This document shows, piece after piece, positions 50,201 to 57,900 of a stretch of DNA of 64,000 bases (the stretch's first letter is position 1; the number at the start of each line of letters is the position of its first letter). This stretch comes from UBA5069 sp964560495 (GTDB lineage Bacteria > Chloroflexota > Anaerolineae > Caldilineales > Caldilineaceae), in NCBI GenBank assembly GCA_964560495.1, contig CAZLMM010000019.1, positions 1 to 64,000 on the forward strand, given 5' to 3'. Under the pieces are notes generated by a model that had not been told where the DNA came from, did no database searches, and worked only from the letters and a program-made list of their open reading frames with translations. The translations under genes were made by a program, and so were the position numbers.

Positions 50201-53200
50201 AGCTCAAAAGGCGAAGCGGCGGCCGCAGCGTAATCACTGACCGATTGACCTGCTGTAACCACCCGGTCGCGCAGGGGCAGCGGGCAATCGCCCTCTTCGC
50301 ACCAATAGGCCAATTCATCGATGGCGACGGCCAGTGAGAGCAGGCTGCTGTGATAAGCCGCAGGCAGGTCGCAGCGATCGGCTGCCGCAACCACAGCGGC
50401 AGATTCCGCCGACACCACCTCCAGATCGGCGACGGCGGTGGGCGTGTACTCTGTGTTGGCGACCGGACTGCTGAAGAAGAGCTTGACGGTGCGGCGTTCG
50501 GGCGCGCCATTGGTGAAGACCGAAATTGGAGCGGTGGTGCTGCCCCCGGCAGGAATCAAAGTCGCCGCCGGCAGCGCGCCAAAGCTGACCGCGCTGTCGA
50601 AGTTATCTGCGCTGGCGGTCACGCCAAAAACACCCGGCGCGTTGCCCACGTTGGTCACGGTCACATCATAGGTTGCGCTGCCGGTGCTGGTGATTAACTG
50701 GCTGGGCGGTTCGACCTGGACAAAGCTGAAAGGCACGGCCGGCATGACGAACAGCTCGCTGTCGCTGGCGTTCTGACCCAGGTCGTCGCTCACATTCGCT
50801 TGAATCGTGTAGCTCTCTCCAGCCGCAGGAAGATGTCCGGGCGCGACGTAGAGACCGATCTGCCCGTTGGCGCCGGGCGGCAACTGCAAGGTTGCGTTTG
50901 TGCTGCGTGCGCCGGCCAGCAGCGTCCAGCCGCCGGGCAGCCCGCTCACGCTGATCGTGTAGGCGCGGGCGGTGTTGCCCTGGTTAGTCACCTCGATGAC
51001 ATAGGCGGCGTTGGGAACTTGCGCCTTGCCGGTGTTGATGAAGCCCTGGTTGTCTTGCTCGTTGCCCATGGGCGTGGTGATGAGCGGGTCGGGGCGCAAG
51101 TCGATGGTGAAGCCGTTGTAGGGCAAAATCGTCACGACATGCTCAGCAGTGAGGATCAACGTTGGGTGGCTCGTAGATTGTATGCTGACGACAACCACAT
51201 AGTCGCCCGGGGCAGCGCCGGGCTGCGGGGTGACTATCGCGTTGCCTGCATTGTCGATCTGCACCTGCCAGCCTTCCGGGCCGGCCAGCGTCACGGTGAA
51301 CTGGTCGGCAAAGGTGGTCGCCAAATCCACATGAAAACTGGCCGCGCTGGTGGGTGCGATGACGCTGCTGGACGGCGAGAGCGCCAGAGTGAAAAGATGG
51401 CCGCTGCCCTGGAATGTAACGCGGTCTGTGGTGGGCATTGTGGCGGTGATGGCAAGCGACCCGGTGAAATCGGCCAGGGCCAGACCATCGCCCAGGGCAA
51501 GTGGCTGCCCGCCCAATGTGGCTACGCCGACCGGCGCAGCGATCTGCACATCGGCCCCGTTGAGCGTCAGGTTGGCGTTGACGTCGTGATTGATGGCCGT
51601 TGCGCCCCCGCTGGCGCCGCTTGCCAGCGGGTCGAGGCCGGCCGCGTAGAAGGAGCGACTGCCCGCCGCATCCACCTGCGTGAAGTCGGTCTGTAGATCG
51701 GCGACGATGCTTTCCGCGCTGAGCGTGGCCGGCTGATTGAGCACCGCGGTGGCAGTAGTCGGCGTTGTGACCGCAACCGGATTGCCCAGCAGCAGGTCGG
51801 GCAGCGGCGGGTCGCCGGAGACGCGCGTCTTGAGATAGGCTTCCATGGCCATGTAGCCGTAATCAAGATAGCCCTTACTGATTCCGCCGCAGGTCAGCCA
51901 ATCTTTGAGCAGACAACCTAGACCTTGGTTCATTTTGCCCATGGCATCTTTGACTGGGGTGCCGACAATTGGCGCGCCAACCGCCTTACTGAAGTGTTTG
52001 AGAACAAAATCCCAGGTGGCTGCCGTTGCCCCGATCATAAAGTCCGAAAGGCGCCCGGTTGTAGTGCTAAAGATCAGGTTGCCGAAGAACTCGATCAACG
52101 CGTTGTGCAGCCCATTCTCCATGACGCCAATCGTCTCGCCCGTGTTGGGGTCGATCTCCCACCAGCCCAGAGCCGGCGCGCCGTCGATCAATGGCGCAGC
52201 AACGGGGATGTTGATAATTTTGCCGGCCAGCGCGGCCGCAGTGATGCGGGCGACGGCTTCGTCGCCCAGTGGAATGGTGGCCAGCAGGTCGAGATTGTCC
52301 GCGCCGATGAAGACGAAGTCGATGCCCTGTTCCGAGGCTGCCTGCATGACGCGGGCGCTGGTCAACGCCGACGCGTCGCCCAGCCCGGTGAGCACTTCAC
52401 CTTCCAGCCACGATTCGTTGATGCCCTTGAAGAGGTTGAAGCCAAAGGTCGCCGGCTCGCCCTGGCTGGGAAAGGCGATGGCGCGTTCGCTGGTGGTGCG
52501 CAGGTCCACGTTGAACTGGATTGTGTCGCTGATCACCTCATGAGAGATGATGACGAGCCGCGGGTCGTCGTGATAGGCCTTGACGAAAAAGCCCTCCTGG
52601 TTGATCTTGCTGGCGCGGTCAGCCAGCTCGGCAAAGGTCAGACTCACAGAGTCGAGAAACAGACCGAGATTGTACTGATAGCGAGCGCGTATCTGGTTGA
52701 CTTCGACCTGCTGCTCTGGGGTGAGGGCAGTGAGAGCAGCGAGTTCTTGCATGCGCTCAGAGTCGGCGGCCAGTTCGCTGACTACGTCGGTCAAGCTGGC
52801 GCGGCGCGCCTCGACTGCGCTCAAGGGCACTGCGCCTGGAAAGAAGGAGAGCGAGTAGACATCGAATTCATCGAAGACGCCGCTGCTGTTGGCGTCCAGG
52901 GCAAAAGTGGGCGAGCCGCCGAAGGTGCGGATATCGTAACCCAGGCGGTCGCGCAGGGTGCGCTCATAGGTCGTCACCTGGCCGTCCAGGTCTTCCATCT
53001 CAAAAACCAACCACGCGCCGATGATGACAGTAGTTGCCAGCGGGAAGTTGGTCAGGAGTTCCTGATAGGGTTCGCCATAGACAAACTGGTCGTTGAAAAA
53101 CAGGTAGGGCGAGTAAGTGAAGATCTTGTTGGCAAAGACCAGGCCGCCCTGGTTCTGCTCATCCACCAAGTTGGAAAAAATGACAGGGCTGGCGGCGATC

Positions 53201-54477
53201 TCGACGGCGCGGAAGGTATGGTCGAGATAAATCTGCGCTTGCGACTGGGTCGTGAAGGAAAGCTGATTCCATCGCTCCACCTTGAGTTTGATAGTTATTT
53301 TGGGGCGCAATGCATCGGTCAGCTCGGCGATGCGGTCGCTGCCGTCGCCGGCGGGACTGGCGAATTGTTGACCGATCGCGGCGTTGGCAAAGCTGGGGTC
53401 GAGGTTCGTCCATGCGCCGCCGATGTAGGCCTCCACCCACCAGTGATCTTGCACTTCGCTGATCAGGTCAGCGTCGTTGACGGGATCGCTGATGGGGACT
53501 TCGTTGCTCACCGCACCGATCACCGAAGTGGGCGCGGGGAACATGCTGGCGATGAGGGTCTGCGCGTCGCTCTGGTTCAGGCTGCCGTGGCGATAGCGCG
53601 CCGGAACGCCGCTGGCGCGCAGCATGGCGATGAGCAGGCTGGATTGGTCAAGGCTGTTGCCCGCGCCGGCCCACAACGTGCCGCGCGTGCCCCGCAGCGA
53701 GCCGCGATAGGCTTCGTAGCCCAGGCTGCACACAAAGATGAAGATGTCCGCCGGGTCGCCGCCGATCTGCCCCAAGGTTTGCAGCATCTCTGCATCGTCA
53801 ATGTCGGCGTCAAGCGTGTCGATCAGCCAGTCGCCCAGAGCGGGAGGCAGAACCAGCGCCGGCGCAGCCGCAGCAAAGACGGCGCGCCCGTCCAGAGACG
53901 CCCAGGCCGTCGCCTCTATGAGTGTTGTCGATTGGCTCACCTGGGCCGGCGTGGACGCGGTCATGACAACCGTCGCGCTGGCCTGGGGCGGCAGGTTTTC
54001 CAGTGTGAAAACGTAATCGCCATTGGCGCTGTTCGCCGGTTGGCTGGTCGCCAGGATGGCGCTGCTGGCAGTTGGCTGTGCAATCAAAATGACATTGCGC
54101 AGGGTGTGGGGGTCATCCGCCAGGTCAAAATCTGCCAGCGCCGTCACCGTGTCGGTGATGGACGCGCCGGGCGGGAGATCGGGCAGGTTTTGCGGCGCGA
54201 GCGTATTCTTGAGCGTGTAAGTCATGACGACGCTGCCGCCCAGTTCGATGTAGCTCGACTGGACGCGGCTGAGGGAGAGCGGCTGGGTCAAGGTGGCCGG
54301 CTGGGTGGCTGTGCTGGATGAAGAAGCCAGCGGGCTGGCGGCAGCGCGCTCCGTCAGATGCAGCGGCTCGGCAGCGAAAGCCGGCGTTCCGGCCAAAGCC
54401 GGAGATGCGACTTGCACGATGAGTCCTGCAATAACCAGCCAGACGATCAATCGTTGCCATTTGTCGACGCGGTTCAT
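41299..54477 (-). CDS. Giant modular exported protein (4392 aa)
   Basis: It starts at ATG 54477 (AAAGGAG upstream) with a signal peptide (LIVWLVIAGLIVQVASPALA). Order: an N-terminal beta domain; transglutaminase-like fold (about 240-370) with His345 and Asp360 but Ser275 where the catalytic Cys belongs, so probably inactive; a long region with WWEIDPNTGETIG; NEW3/CARDB-like beta domains; eight SGGSY-type beta-sandwich modules in four pairs (about 1830-2870); an FG-GAP/VCBS propeller with DLNGDG calcium loops (about 2890-3290); more NEW3-like domains; five PKD domains (about 3945-4375); and a terminal IYLPLIAR. It is likely an extracellular adhesin or matrix protein (inference). The SARP regulator gene lies just upstream. 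Confidence 0.9.
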   Translation of the reverse strand: MNRVDKWQRLIVWLVIAGLIVQVASPALAGTPAFAAEPLHLTERAAASPLASSSSTATQPATLTQPLSLSRVQSSYIELGGSVVMTYTLKNTLAPQNLPDLPPGASITDTVTALADFDLADDPHTLRNVILIAQPTASSAILATSQPANSANGDYVFTLENLPPQASATVVMTASTPAQVSQSTTLIEATAWASLDGRAVFAAAAPALVLPPALGDWLIDTLDADIDDAEMLQTLGQIGGDPADIFIFVCSLGYEAYRGSLRGTRGTLWAGAGNSLDQSSLLIAMLRASGVPARYRHGSLNQSDAQTLIASMFPAPTSVIGAVSNEVPISDPVNDADLISEVQDHWWVEAYIGGAWTNLDPSFANAAIGQQFASPAGDGSDRIAELTDALRPKITIKLKVERWNQLSFTTQSQAQIYLDHTFRAVEIAASPVIFSNLVDEQNQGGLVFANKIFTYSPYLFFNDQFVYGEPYQELLTNFPLATTVIIGAWLVFEMEDLDGQVTTYERTLRDRLGYDIRTFGGSPTFALDANSSGVFDEFDVYSLSFFPGAVPLSAVEARRASLTDVVSELAADSERMQELAALTALTPEQQVEVNQIRARYQYNLGLFLDSVSLTFAELADRASKINQEGFFVKAYHDDPRLVIISHEVISDTIQFNVDLRTTSERAIAFPSQGEPATFGFNLFKGINESWLEGEVLTGLGDASALTSARVMQAASEQGIDFVFIGADNLDLLATIPLGDEAVARITAAALAGKIINIPVAAPLIDGAPALGWWEIDPNTGETIGVMENGLHNALIEFFGNLIFSTTTGRLSDFMIGATAATWDFVLKHFSKAVGAPIVGTPVKDAMGKMNQGLGCLLKDWLTCGGISKGYLDYGYMAMEAYLKTRVSGDPPLPDLLLGNPVAVTTPTTATAVLNQPATLSAESIVADLQTDFTQVDAAGSRSFYAAGLDPLASGASGGATAINHDVNANLTLNGADVQIAAPVGVATLGGQPLALGDGLALADFTGSLAITATMPTTDRVTFQGSGHLFTLALSPSSSVIAPTSAASFHVDLATTFADQFTVTLAGPEGWQVQIDNAGNAIVTPQPGAAPGDYVVVVSIQSTSHPTLILTAEHVVTILPYNGFTIDLRPDPLITTPMGNEQDNQGFINTGKAQVPNAAYVIEVTNQGNTARAYTISVSGLPGGWTLLAGARSTNATLQLPPGANGQIGLYVAPGHLPAAGESYTIQANVSDDLGQNASDSELFVMPAVPFSFVQVEPPSQLITSTGSATYDVTVTNVGNAPGVFGVTASADNFDSAVSFGALPAATLIPAGGSTTAPISVFTNGAPERRTVKLFFSSPVANTEYTPTAVADLEVVSAESAAVVAAADRCDLPAAYHSSLLSLAVAIDELAYWCEEGDCPLPLRDRVVTAGQSVSDYAAAAASPFELPTLLPLSAALTNLGSQTSDDDILAGVVQLGAAVYDLSGDSCQVEQRRFNARFTPYVQAILQGDSANFSLDVTNQGSLTTTYAITVSGIPGGDLTASQTIAPDATVNIPVNVNTPPLGVYNLGATVEPVGAGVTLPMSRTASARLNVVDKFVQVLEVIADPAFVETGVSSTTLSVHVANPSGVAQPGVAATTIFAPNGAIQFTADVPLTVLAGNPRAYLLGNVDTSSWSEGVYTITVALLDGNGALIPDGYGYGYLSVGQALQISQAVTPELVAPGMVTVATIITSALAVTTTFGPNAFSADQATTARSAITAPSQPQNLTTPTSPNNAQIADATSTDAPSLLGSAGAAPLLASNDTGNDDAEATSPAVSQAAYLPAVMNSAEFSVQLEEQDVTLAASTLANSPAFSRIEQNDSAFKYSAAWTNVNATRVSGGSYYHNSAANVTATLAFTGVWVSVGFLGSTTSGLADILIDGVSQGVVDLYRREDLPISFRYDGMSSGGHTLTVRVMGSRSAFSTGNRVQLDYVDYGDGSALADGAFEQDDSRVILSTGWTAVTYAGASGGSYNRGSAVTAWFPFSGDSFGFQAARYNGGGWTRLSVDGRDLDMINLYDPANFFAAITQTFSYSGFGPGPHVLQVSSYRDNATLDKFTTPGQAPFNDPDPPISGIARYEEDHPAIRYNGVPYTQTAQSWIRAETSRVSDGQYIYSLTANDTISFDFEGSWVGVGFATDRFSGQAQIAIDGAVVKTVDLYTRDDDTASYYFDNLITGTHTITITVLGTRHPNSSNNRVYLDFFDVWDGQPLADGTFEENNSRVLYGDPWGRTTNAGASGGSYAASGNGTAWFPFTGDSVTYQAWTRNSYHSVEVRIDGVSKGKLSTYSATEATRAFSFDGLGAGPHVMEIRQYRDDASLDAFITPAVGPGYQPPTLPAIARYEEDHPAIRYNGVPFTRTAQTWVRAGTSRVSDGQYIYSLTANDTISFDFEGSWVGVGFATDRFSGQAQIAIDGAVVKTVDLYTRDDDTASYYFDNLITGTHTITITVLGTRHPNSSNNRVYLDFFDVWDGQPLADGTFEENNSRVLYGDPWGRTTNAGASGGSYAASGNGTAWFPFTGGSVTYQPWTNPGYNLVDVRIDGVSQGQLSLYRLEQMTRTFSFNGLGAGPHVMEVRQYRYDASVDAFITPAVGSAYEPPAAPAIVRHEEDHPAMRYNGHPYRQMPQSWSLLGGGGPWTSSGAANMTTSTAGNVWSLAFNGRWVHVGFHSTTTSGQAEIFIDGASQGIVSTANGVNGIKSFAYADLITGTHTISVVVVSGTVYPDYIDVWSGGATNLGWYDLDTNDESGRTHFSYKWWLGRAENQYAYDGDYIDTFVSSNSNAWFSFVGDGLSVLGFNRDGTSLHVVIDGVVYGPFNMTAEYADQPIALHFPNLGDGPHVVQVHIPSRARLDAFNVNPANFTSYTPVIEWRDISPSVPVTTAYGDGMASSVALGDLNGDGVVELVAPSLNGRLYVYRGDGADTGDGDPIQWYSDLVGPAAEPALADLDNDGKAEIIVSGRNGTFAFRHDGSLMWSNPTVVSYYVNEKLGWGGPTVGNLDLDPEPEIVIAASEDALYVLDHQGAIVWNKPTGKWATVPVLADITGDGVLDIIVAQFWTLNVYDFFNGGQLAWSYVQTDTLNFLGGAGVFGAPAVADLNGDGGPEIIINWGHLVDAFRPDGSLLWRYDTNRTDLYRPSHITIADVTGDGQPEVITASAVSAGFVLFDHLMMVFDASGNLLWQQIVKDNTASASGVAAQDLDGDGVWEVLWNGATDGFLVIRGSDGKRLFNEPATRSGTVLDYPTLGDVDGDGYAEVVAAGWDGVFVIGHDGVWGDSRPMWNQHNYHVTNMNDDWSTPVNEPNSWQLHNTYRTQTPERTPAPAYQIAFTYTQGAPNVTVLTQTASITLTSSPPTYTWDYRQEWYQPLITTSFDSLLTGLGPGEARQVSAGVQVAYRLPSGVNHLMLPPLYVTAQGLGELAPASAQVVIGGAAVFTLTLTNPGSITDTYIITVAGAPSEWLTFPASVQLAPGQTVSVAIAVAVPANAEADVLPLLVDVENSSGGMQSFQSSLAVIEGVSATISPPSQTTLPGAAATYTLAVTNHENVARTYVVTPTGLMEIDAPPSISVAAGATATHAITVTSTSPGPQPFSVAVSAPSGAFAQADAVIEVTATVRAAVRLSPDPVAAGPGSTAIFTLTVSNLGERVETFNLQVELLTGWSAEIRDNMGPVNSVTLPPFVFDAINLQLLVTPPTGDGVGDYPVLARAIAHSSGVLAGSDVAMVQLIDRGVQVEIISGPAMLDPRDEGVWDVQVTNTGASPDTFNLEASGTVGQAGAFSTDSVSLNPGASQIVQLRVSDLDGFAPLSYLVGAAAVSQADARIHDEAAISVILTGYEAVEVVWEPQTQTVDDSMSAQAILNVTNLGNVNTVFNLSTSIVGAASSGPLSQVTLPPGGVLQMPVTVVAQTAGSYTLNGAAQSGGAGDSDTATVIFTNETPTVNAGADQSVRVDDMVQFGGVASDPDGDTPLTIAWTFGDGQGAMGNLTPTHSYDAAGVFTATLIVTDSRGAVGADSLRVTVVANQPPVVNAGADQSVRVDDAVQFSGVASDPDGDTPLSIAWDFGDGEGAMGSLTPTHSYDAAGVFTATLIVTDSRGAVGTDSLRVTVVANQPPVVNAGADQSVRVDDMVQFNGSASDPDGDTPLTIAWTFGDGEDATGSLTPTHSYDAAGVFTATLIVTDSRGAVGTDSLRVTVVANQPPVVNAGADQNVRVDDVVHFSGVASDPDGDTPLSIAWDFGDGEGAMGSLTPTHSYDAAGVFTATLIVTDSRGAVGADSLRVTAAVNQGPFVNIGPDLTAQENIAVQFSAIVSDPEDDPLTSIEWSLGDKTTITGTLSPVHAYSIAGDYTVILVVTDSRGGLGTDSLVVQVGGNQPPPPEGRIYLPLIAR
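41600..42640 (-). repeat. Tandem PKD-coding repeats, 261-bp period
   Basis: Four successive near-identical units of exactly 261 bases (87 codons), for example matching sites at 41861, 42122 and 42383. Each encodes NAGADQSVRVDD, DPDGDTPL and a GVFTATLIVTDSRGAVG strand. A fifth, diverged unit lies downstream (41350-41600). Confidence 0.92.
46881..48122 (-). repeat. Near-identical internal duplication, 789-bp period
   Basis: About 450 bases at 46881-47333 recur almost unchanged at 47670-48122, an offset of 789 bases (263 codons), within the SGGSY module region. Flanking module sequence is clearly more diverged, so the identity is confined to a block. Confidence 0.92.
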
Positions 54478-54939
54478 GGTCTGCTCCTTTGGGTTCACCC
54501 TGGTCGTCAGGGCGTCTCTTTCAGTTCATGCCCAACAAGCCTCGGCCACAATTTCTGTGAAAGACTCGTTGCTGCCTGGCAGGATGTGATGCACAGCGGT
54601 TGGTGTTATTCGGCGGCGGAGTGATGCTCGTTGTTTATGCAGATCCAGACGACTCGCGTCATCTTGTCTCACGAAATCGGGGAGAGACAAGAGCCGAAGC
54701 GCTAAGTCTCGGGGCTTGTCAAGGTATCAGTGTCGTATCTTCCAGAAAGCTCGCAGCTTCCTGGAAGATTGGATACGGCAATGTAATTCACCAATAAGTC
54801 TTTGGTTTAGGAAAGCTATTCTATCAAACGATAGCGAATCGTCAAATTGGGTCGTTGGACTATGCGCTCGCAAGTCAAACTATTTGGAATCACACCCATG
54901 CTCAATTGCCACCATACCACAGATCCGACTTGGGGCTGC
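54478..54939. other. Region between the giant gene and the SARP gene
   Basis: No gene is supported. It holds an inverted repeat TCTTGTCTC (54662-54670) with GAGACAAGA (54684-54692) and the dispersed palindrome at 54737-54769. The promoter of the giant gene should lie here, but I see no convincing -35/-10 pair. Confidence 0.5.
54737..54769. repeat. Dispersed palindromic repeat, copy 2
   Basis: ATCTTCCAGAAAGC (54737-54750), loop TCGCA, GCTTCCTGGAAGAT (54756-54769). The right arm is identical to that of the element at 15604-15637, and both continue TGG. The left arm differs by one base. It lies downstream of the SARP gene and upstream of the giant gene. Confidence 0.8.
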
Positions 54940-57900
54940 TCAAGGGTGGTTCCCCATCTCGGCATCAACATAGCGATTCGTGCGCGTCCATGCCAGCAGC
55001 TCATCCAGCGTTGCGTCGATGCGCCACTGGCGGATCGTTGCATCTTCCGACGTGGAGAAAAACCCGCTGGCGTCGGGCAGACAGGCCAGATCGAAGACGA
55101 TGCCGTTGTGTCCTTCGTAACAACGAATCGCCTCGCCAGCCTGGAGATCCCAAAGCAAGACCGTCTTGTCGTGGCTGGCCGACAAGAGAAAGCGGCTATC
55201 GGGCGTAAAAAGCAGGTCAAGGGCAGAGCCAGTGTGCCCCACCAATCGATGGAGCAATCGTCTTTCCACCAAATCCCAGAGGAGAATTACTTTGTCGTGG
55301 CCGCCCGATGCTGCATAGCGCCCATTCGGGCTGATGGCCGTCGCGTTGACGGCTTCCTTGTGCCCAACCAGCCGCCCCACCTCACAACCGGTCGCCAGAT
55401 CGATCTGGCGTAGGGCGTAACTGGGATCGACTGAGACGCCCCGCCCCGGTCCTACCAACACGGTGCGTCCATCTGGACTGACGGCCAGCGAAAGCACATC
55501 CTGTGGGCCGAGATCGAGCAGCACCGCACACTCGCCCGTGGCGATCTCCCAGCGCCGCAGCGTGCCATCGTGGGAGCCGGTAACTGCGTAGCGGCCGTCC
55601 GTAGTGATCCCCAGGTCCCAGATGCGTTTCTCGTGTCCGACAAAGCGTCGCACTTCCGCACCGGTGGTCACGTCCCACAGGCGTAGGGTGGCGTCGCGCG
55701 CAACGCCAAAGACATCGCCCGAAGCCGAAATAGCATAGCGGTTGTCGGGCAAGAAGTAAACGCCCGCCCAAATCATGTCATCGTGGCCCACCCAATGACG
55801 CATCTCGCGCCCGCTGGTAAGCTCCCACAGCGTCAGGCTGCCGTCGATGTGTCCGGCCAGCAGGTAATGTCCATCGCGGGAGATCGCGATCTGTCCTGCA
55901 CTGATGGCGGTATGAGCGCTGGTGAGACGGCGGGTTTCGGCGCCGTGCTGCAAATCCCACAGGCGGGCCTCGTGATCCGCCGCGCCGGTGAGGGCCAGCG
56001 CATCGTCGTCGGCGACGGCGACGGTCTGCACGCGACCGCGGTGGCCAAAGAGATGGCCGCTCACTGCCCCTCGTTGCAGGTCGTAGAACAGCAGTCGGCT
56101 GTCCAGGGTGCCCAGTGCGCCCCGCCGTCCATCGTGGAAGAGCGCCATGCTGGCCAACCCCACCGCGGCCGAATCACCGCGTATCAACGCGCCATTTTCT
56201 GCATCCCAGCAAAAAATGATGCGGTCTCCTGCCGCGGAATAGGCAGTGTGACCGTCGGGGGCAAAGGCCACAGCCACCACCGGCGCGCAATGGCCGAGCC
56301 AGGGCTGCTCGCCTGTGCGCAGCGTTTCGTGGCCGGGCATGACCGCCCGCGCCTCTCCTTTTTTCACGTCCCAGATGCGCACGCCGTGATCTGCGCCGCC
56401 GGTGATCGCCCGTCGCCCGTCGCAGGTGAGCGCCACACAACGCACCGGGCCTCGGTGTCCTTCCATGCGCTGGCGAAGGATGCCTGCGGTCAAATCCCAT
56501 ACGAGCACATTGCCGGCCGCGTCGCCAGCAACTGCAATACAACCGTCGTGAGAGATCGCCGCGCAATGAAGCTCAACGCCCTGCCAGCACAACCGCCGCA
56601 TGAGCGCGCCGGTTGACGCGTCCCAGACAATGAGCTCGCCATCTGCCGAGGCGGAGACGGCTATCTTGCAGGCGCCATCGACTGCGACGCCATACACTGG
56701 GCCGTGATGACCGATGAACCGTTGCTCGATGCTTCCCTCCGTCAGATTCCACAGAATCAATGTGTGGTCAGCCGCCGCGCTCAGCGCCCGCTGCGTCCGT
56801 TGCCCGGGCAGGTCCGGCAGGAACGCAACCTGCAAGAGCGGCGCCGTGTGTCCCACCAGGCGGCGTCTCGTCCCTGGCGCATAGCCTGCCCGTGAAAGCA
56901 GAAGCTGCGCTTGGGCCGAAGGATGGATGGCGACGGCGGCCATGGCCAGGCTGAGGGCGGCATCACTGTTGTGCTCGCTCAGCGCAACCTGAGCGCGCAG
57001 GGCCAGCAGATGGGATCGCTCGCGCTGACGCTGTGCGAGGACGGCTGCCAGTTCCTCCTGGCGCTGGGTCAGGCTTCTCTCGATGTAATCTAGCATGAGG
57101 GCGCTCAAGTCGTCACGGCGCAACTCACGCCAGCGTTCGGCTTCCGCCAGAGAAGCCCCACGCAGGAGCGCGCCAGCATCCTGGCCGCTGACGCGCCATT
57201 GATGGATGCTGGCGCGCAGCCGGCCTTGCCAGGTGCGAAATTCTCGGTCGCTCTCAATCCAGCCACGCAACCGGGGCCAGGTCTGGATCAGCGCCTCGTG
57301 GGCTACCTCGACGATTTCATCGCCTGCGACGTCCTGGCTCGTCACCAGCAAGCGTGCATCAGCCAGTCGTTGAGCGATCCGCCAGCCTGTCTCGTCCAGC
57401 TCGCGTCGGCTCACCAGGCGGCGCGTAGTAGCAGTCTGCTCGCCCACCTGCACCATCTGCAAGAATAAACGCATGGCGTAGACCTGCTCGTCATGGGAGA
57501 GGTGATTGAAGATTTCATCGCAATAGGAAGCGAGGGCGCCGGCCACGCCGCCCAACCCGGCATAGGCGCTGTGGGTCAGACGACGCTCTGACTGTTGCTC
57601 CCAGAGCAAGGTCAAGGCAAACTGAAGGAGCGGCAGCGAGCCTGGCTGGCTTCTCACGTCTGCCAGCAATCGCTCCAGCAGACCAGGCTCTAGCCCGACG
57701 CCTTCCAATCGCGCCGGTTCGAGGATGGCGCGGGCCAACTCATCGGCATCCATGGGTCCCAGAAAGATGCTGTTTGCCTGCAAGCTGTCAGCCAGATGGC
57801 GATTGGTCAAAGCCTGGGCAACGAAATCCGCCCGCAACGTAGCGACGCAAGAGAGAAAGGGCGGTTGCGCCGCGCTACCATCCAGACCAGCAAAGAGTAG

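Noticed and set aside
51925..54321. Long open frame (about 800 codons) on the plus strand opposite the giant gene
   Set aside because: It has no family motifs, is low-complexity in places and is the antisense of a well-supported coding frame; GC-rich third positions make such shadows common here.
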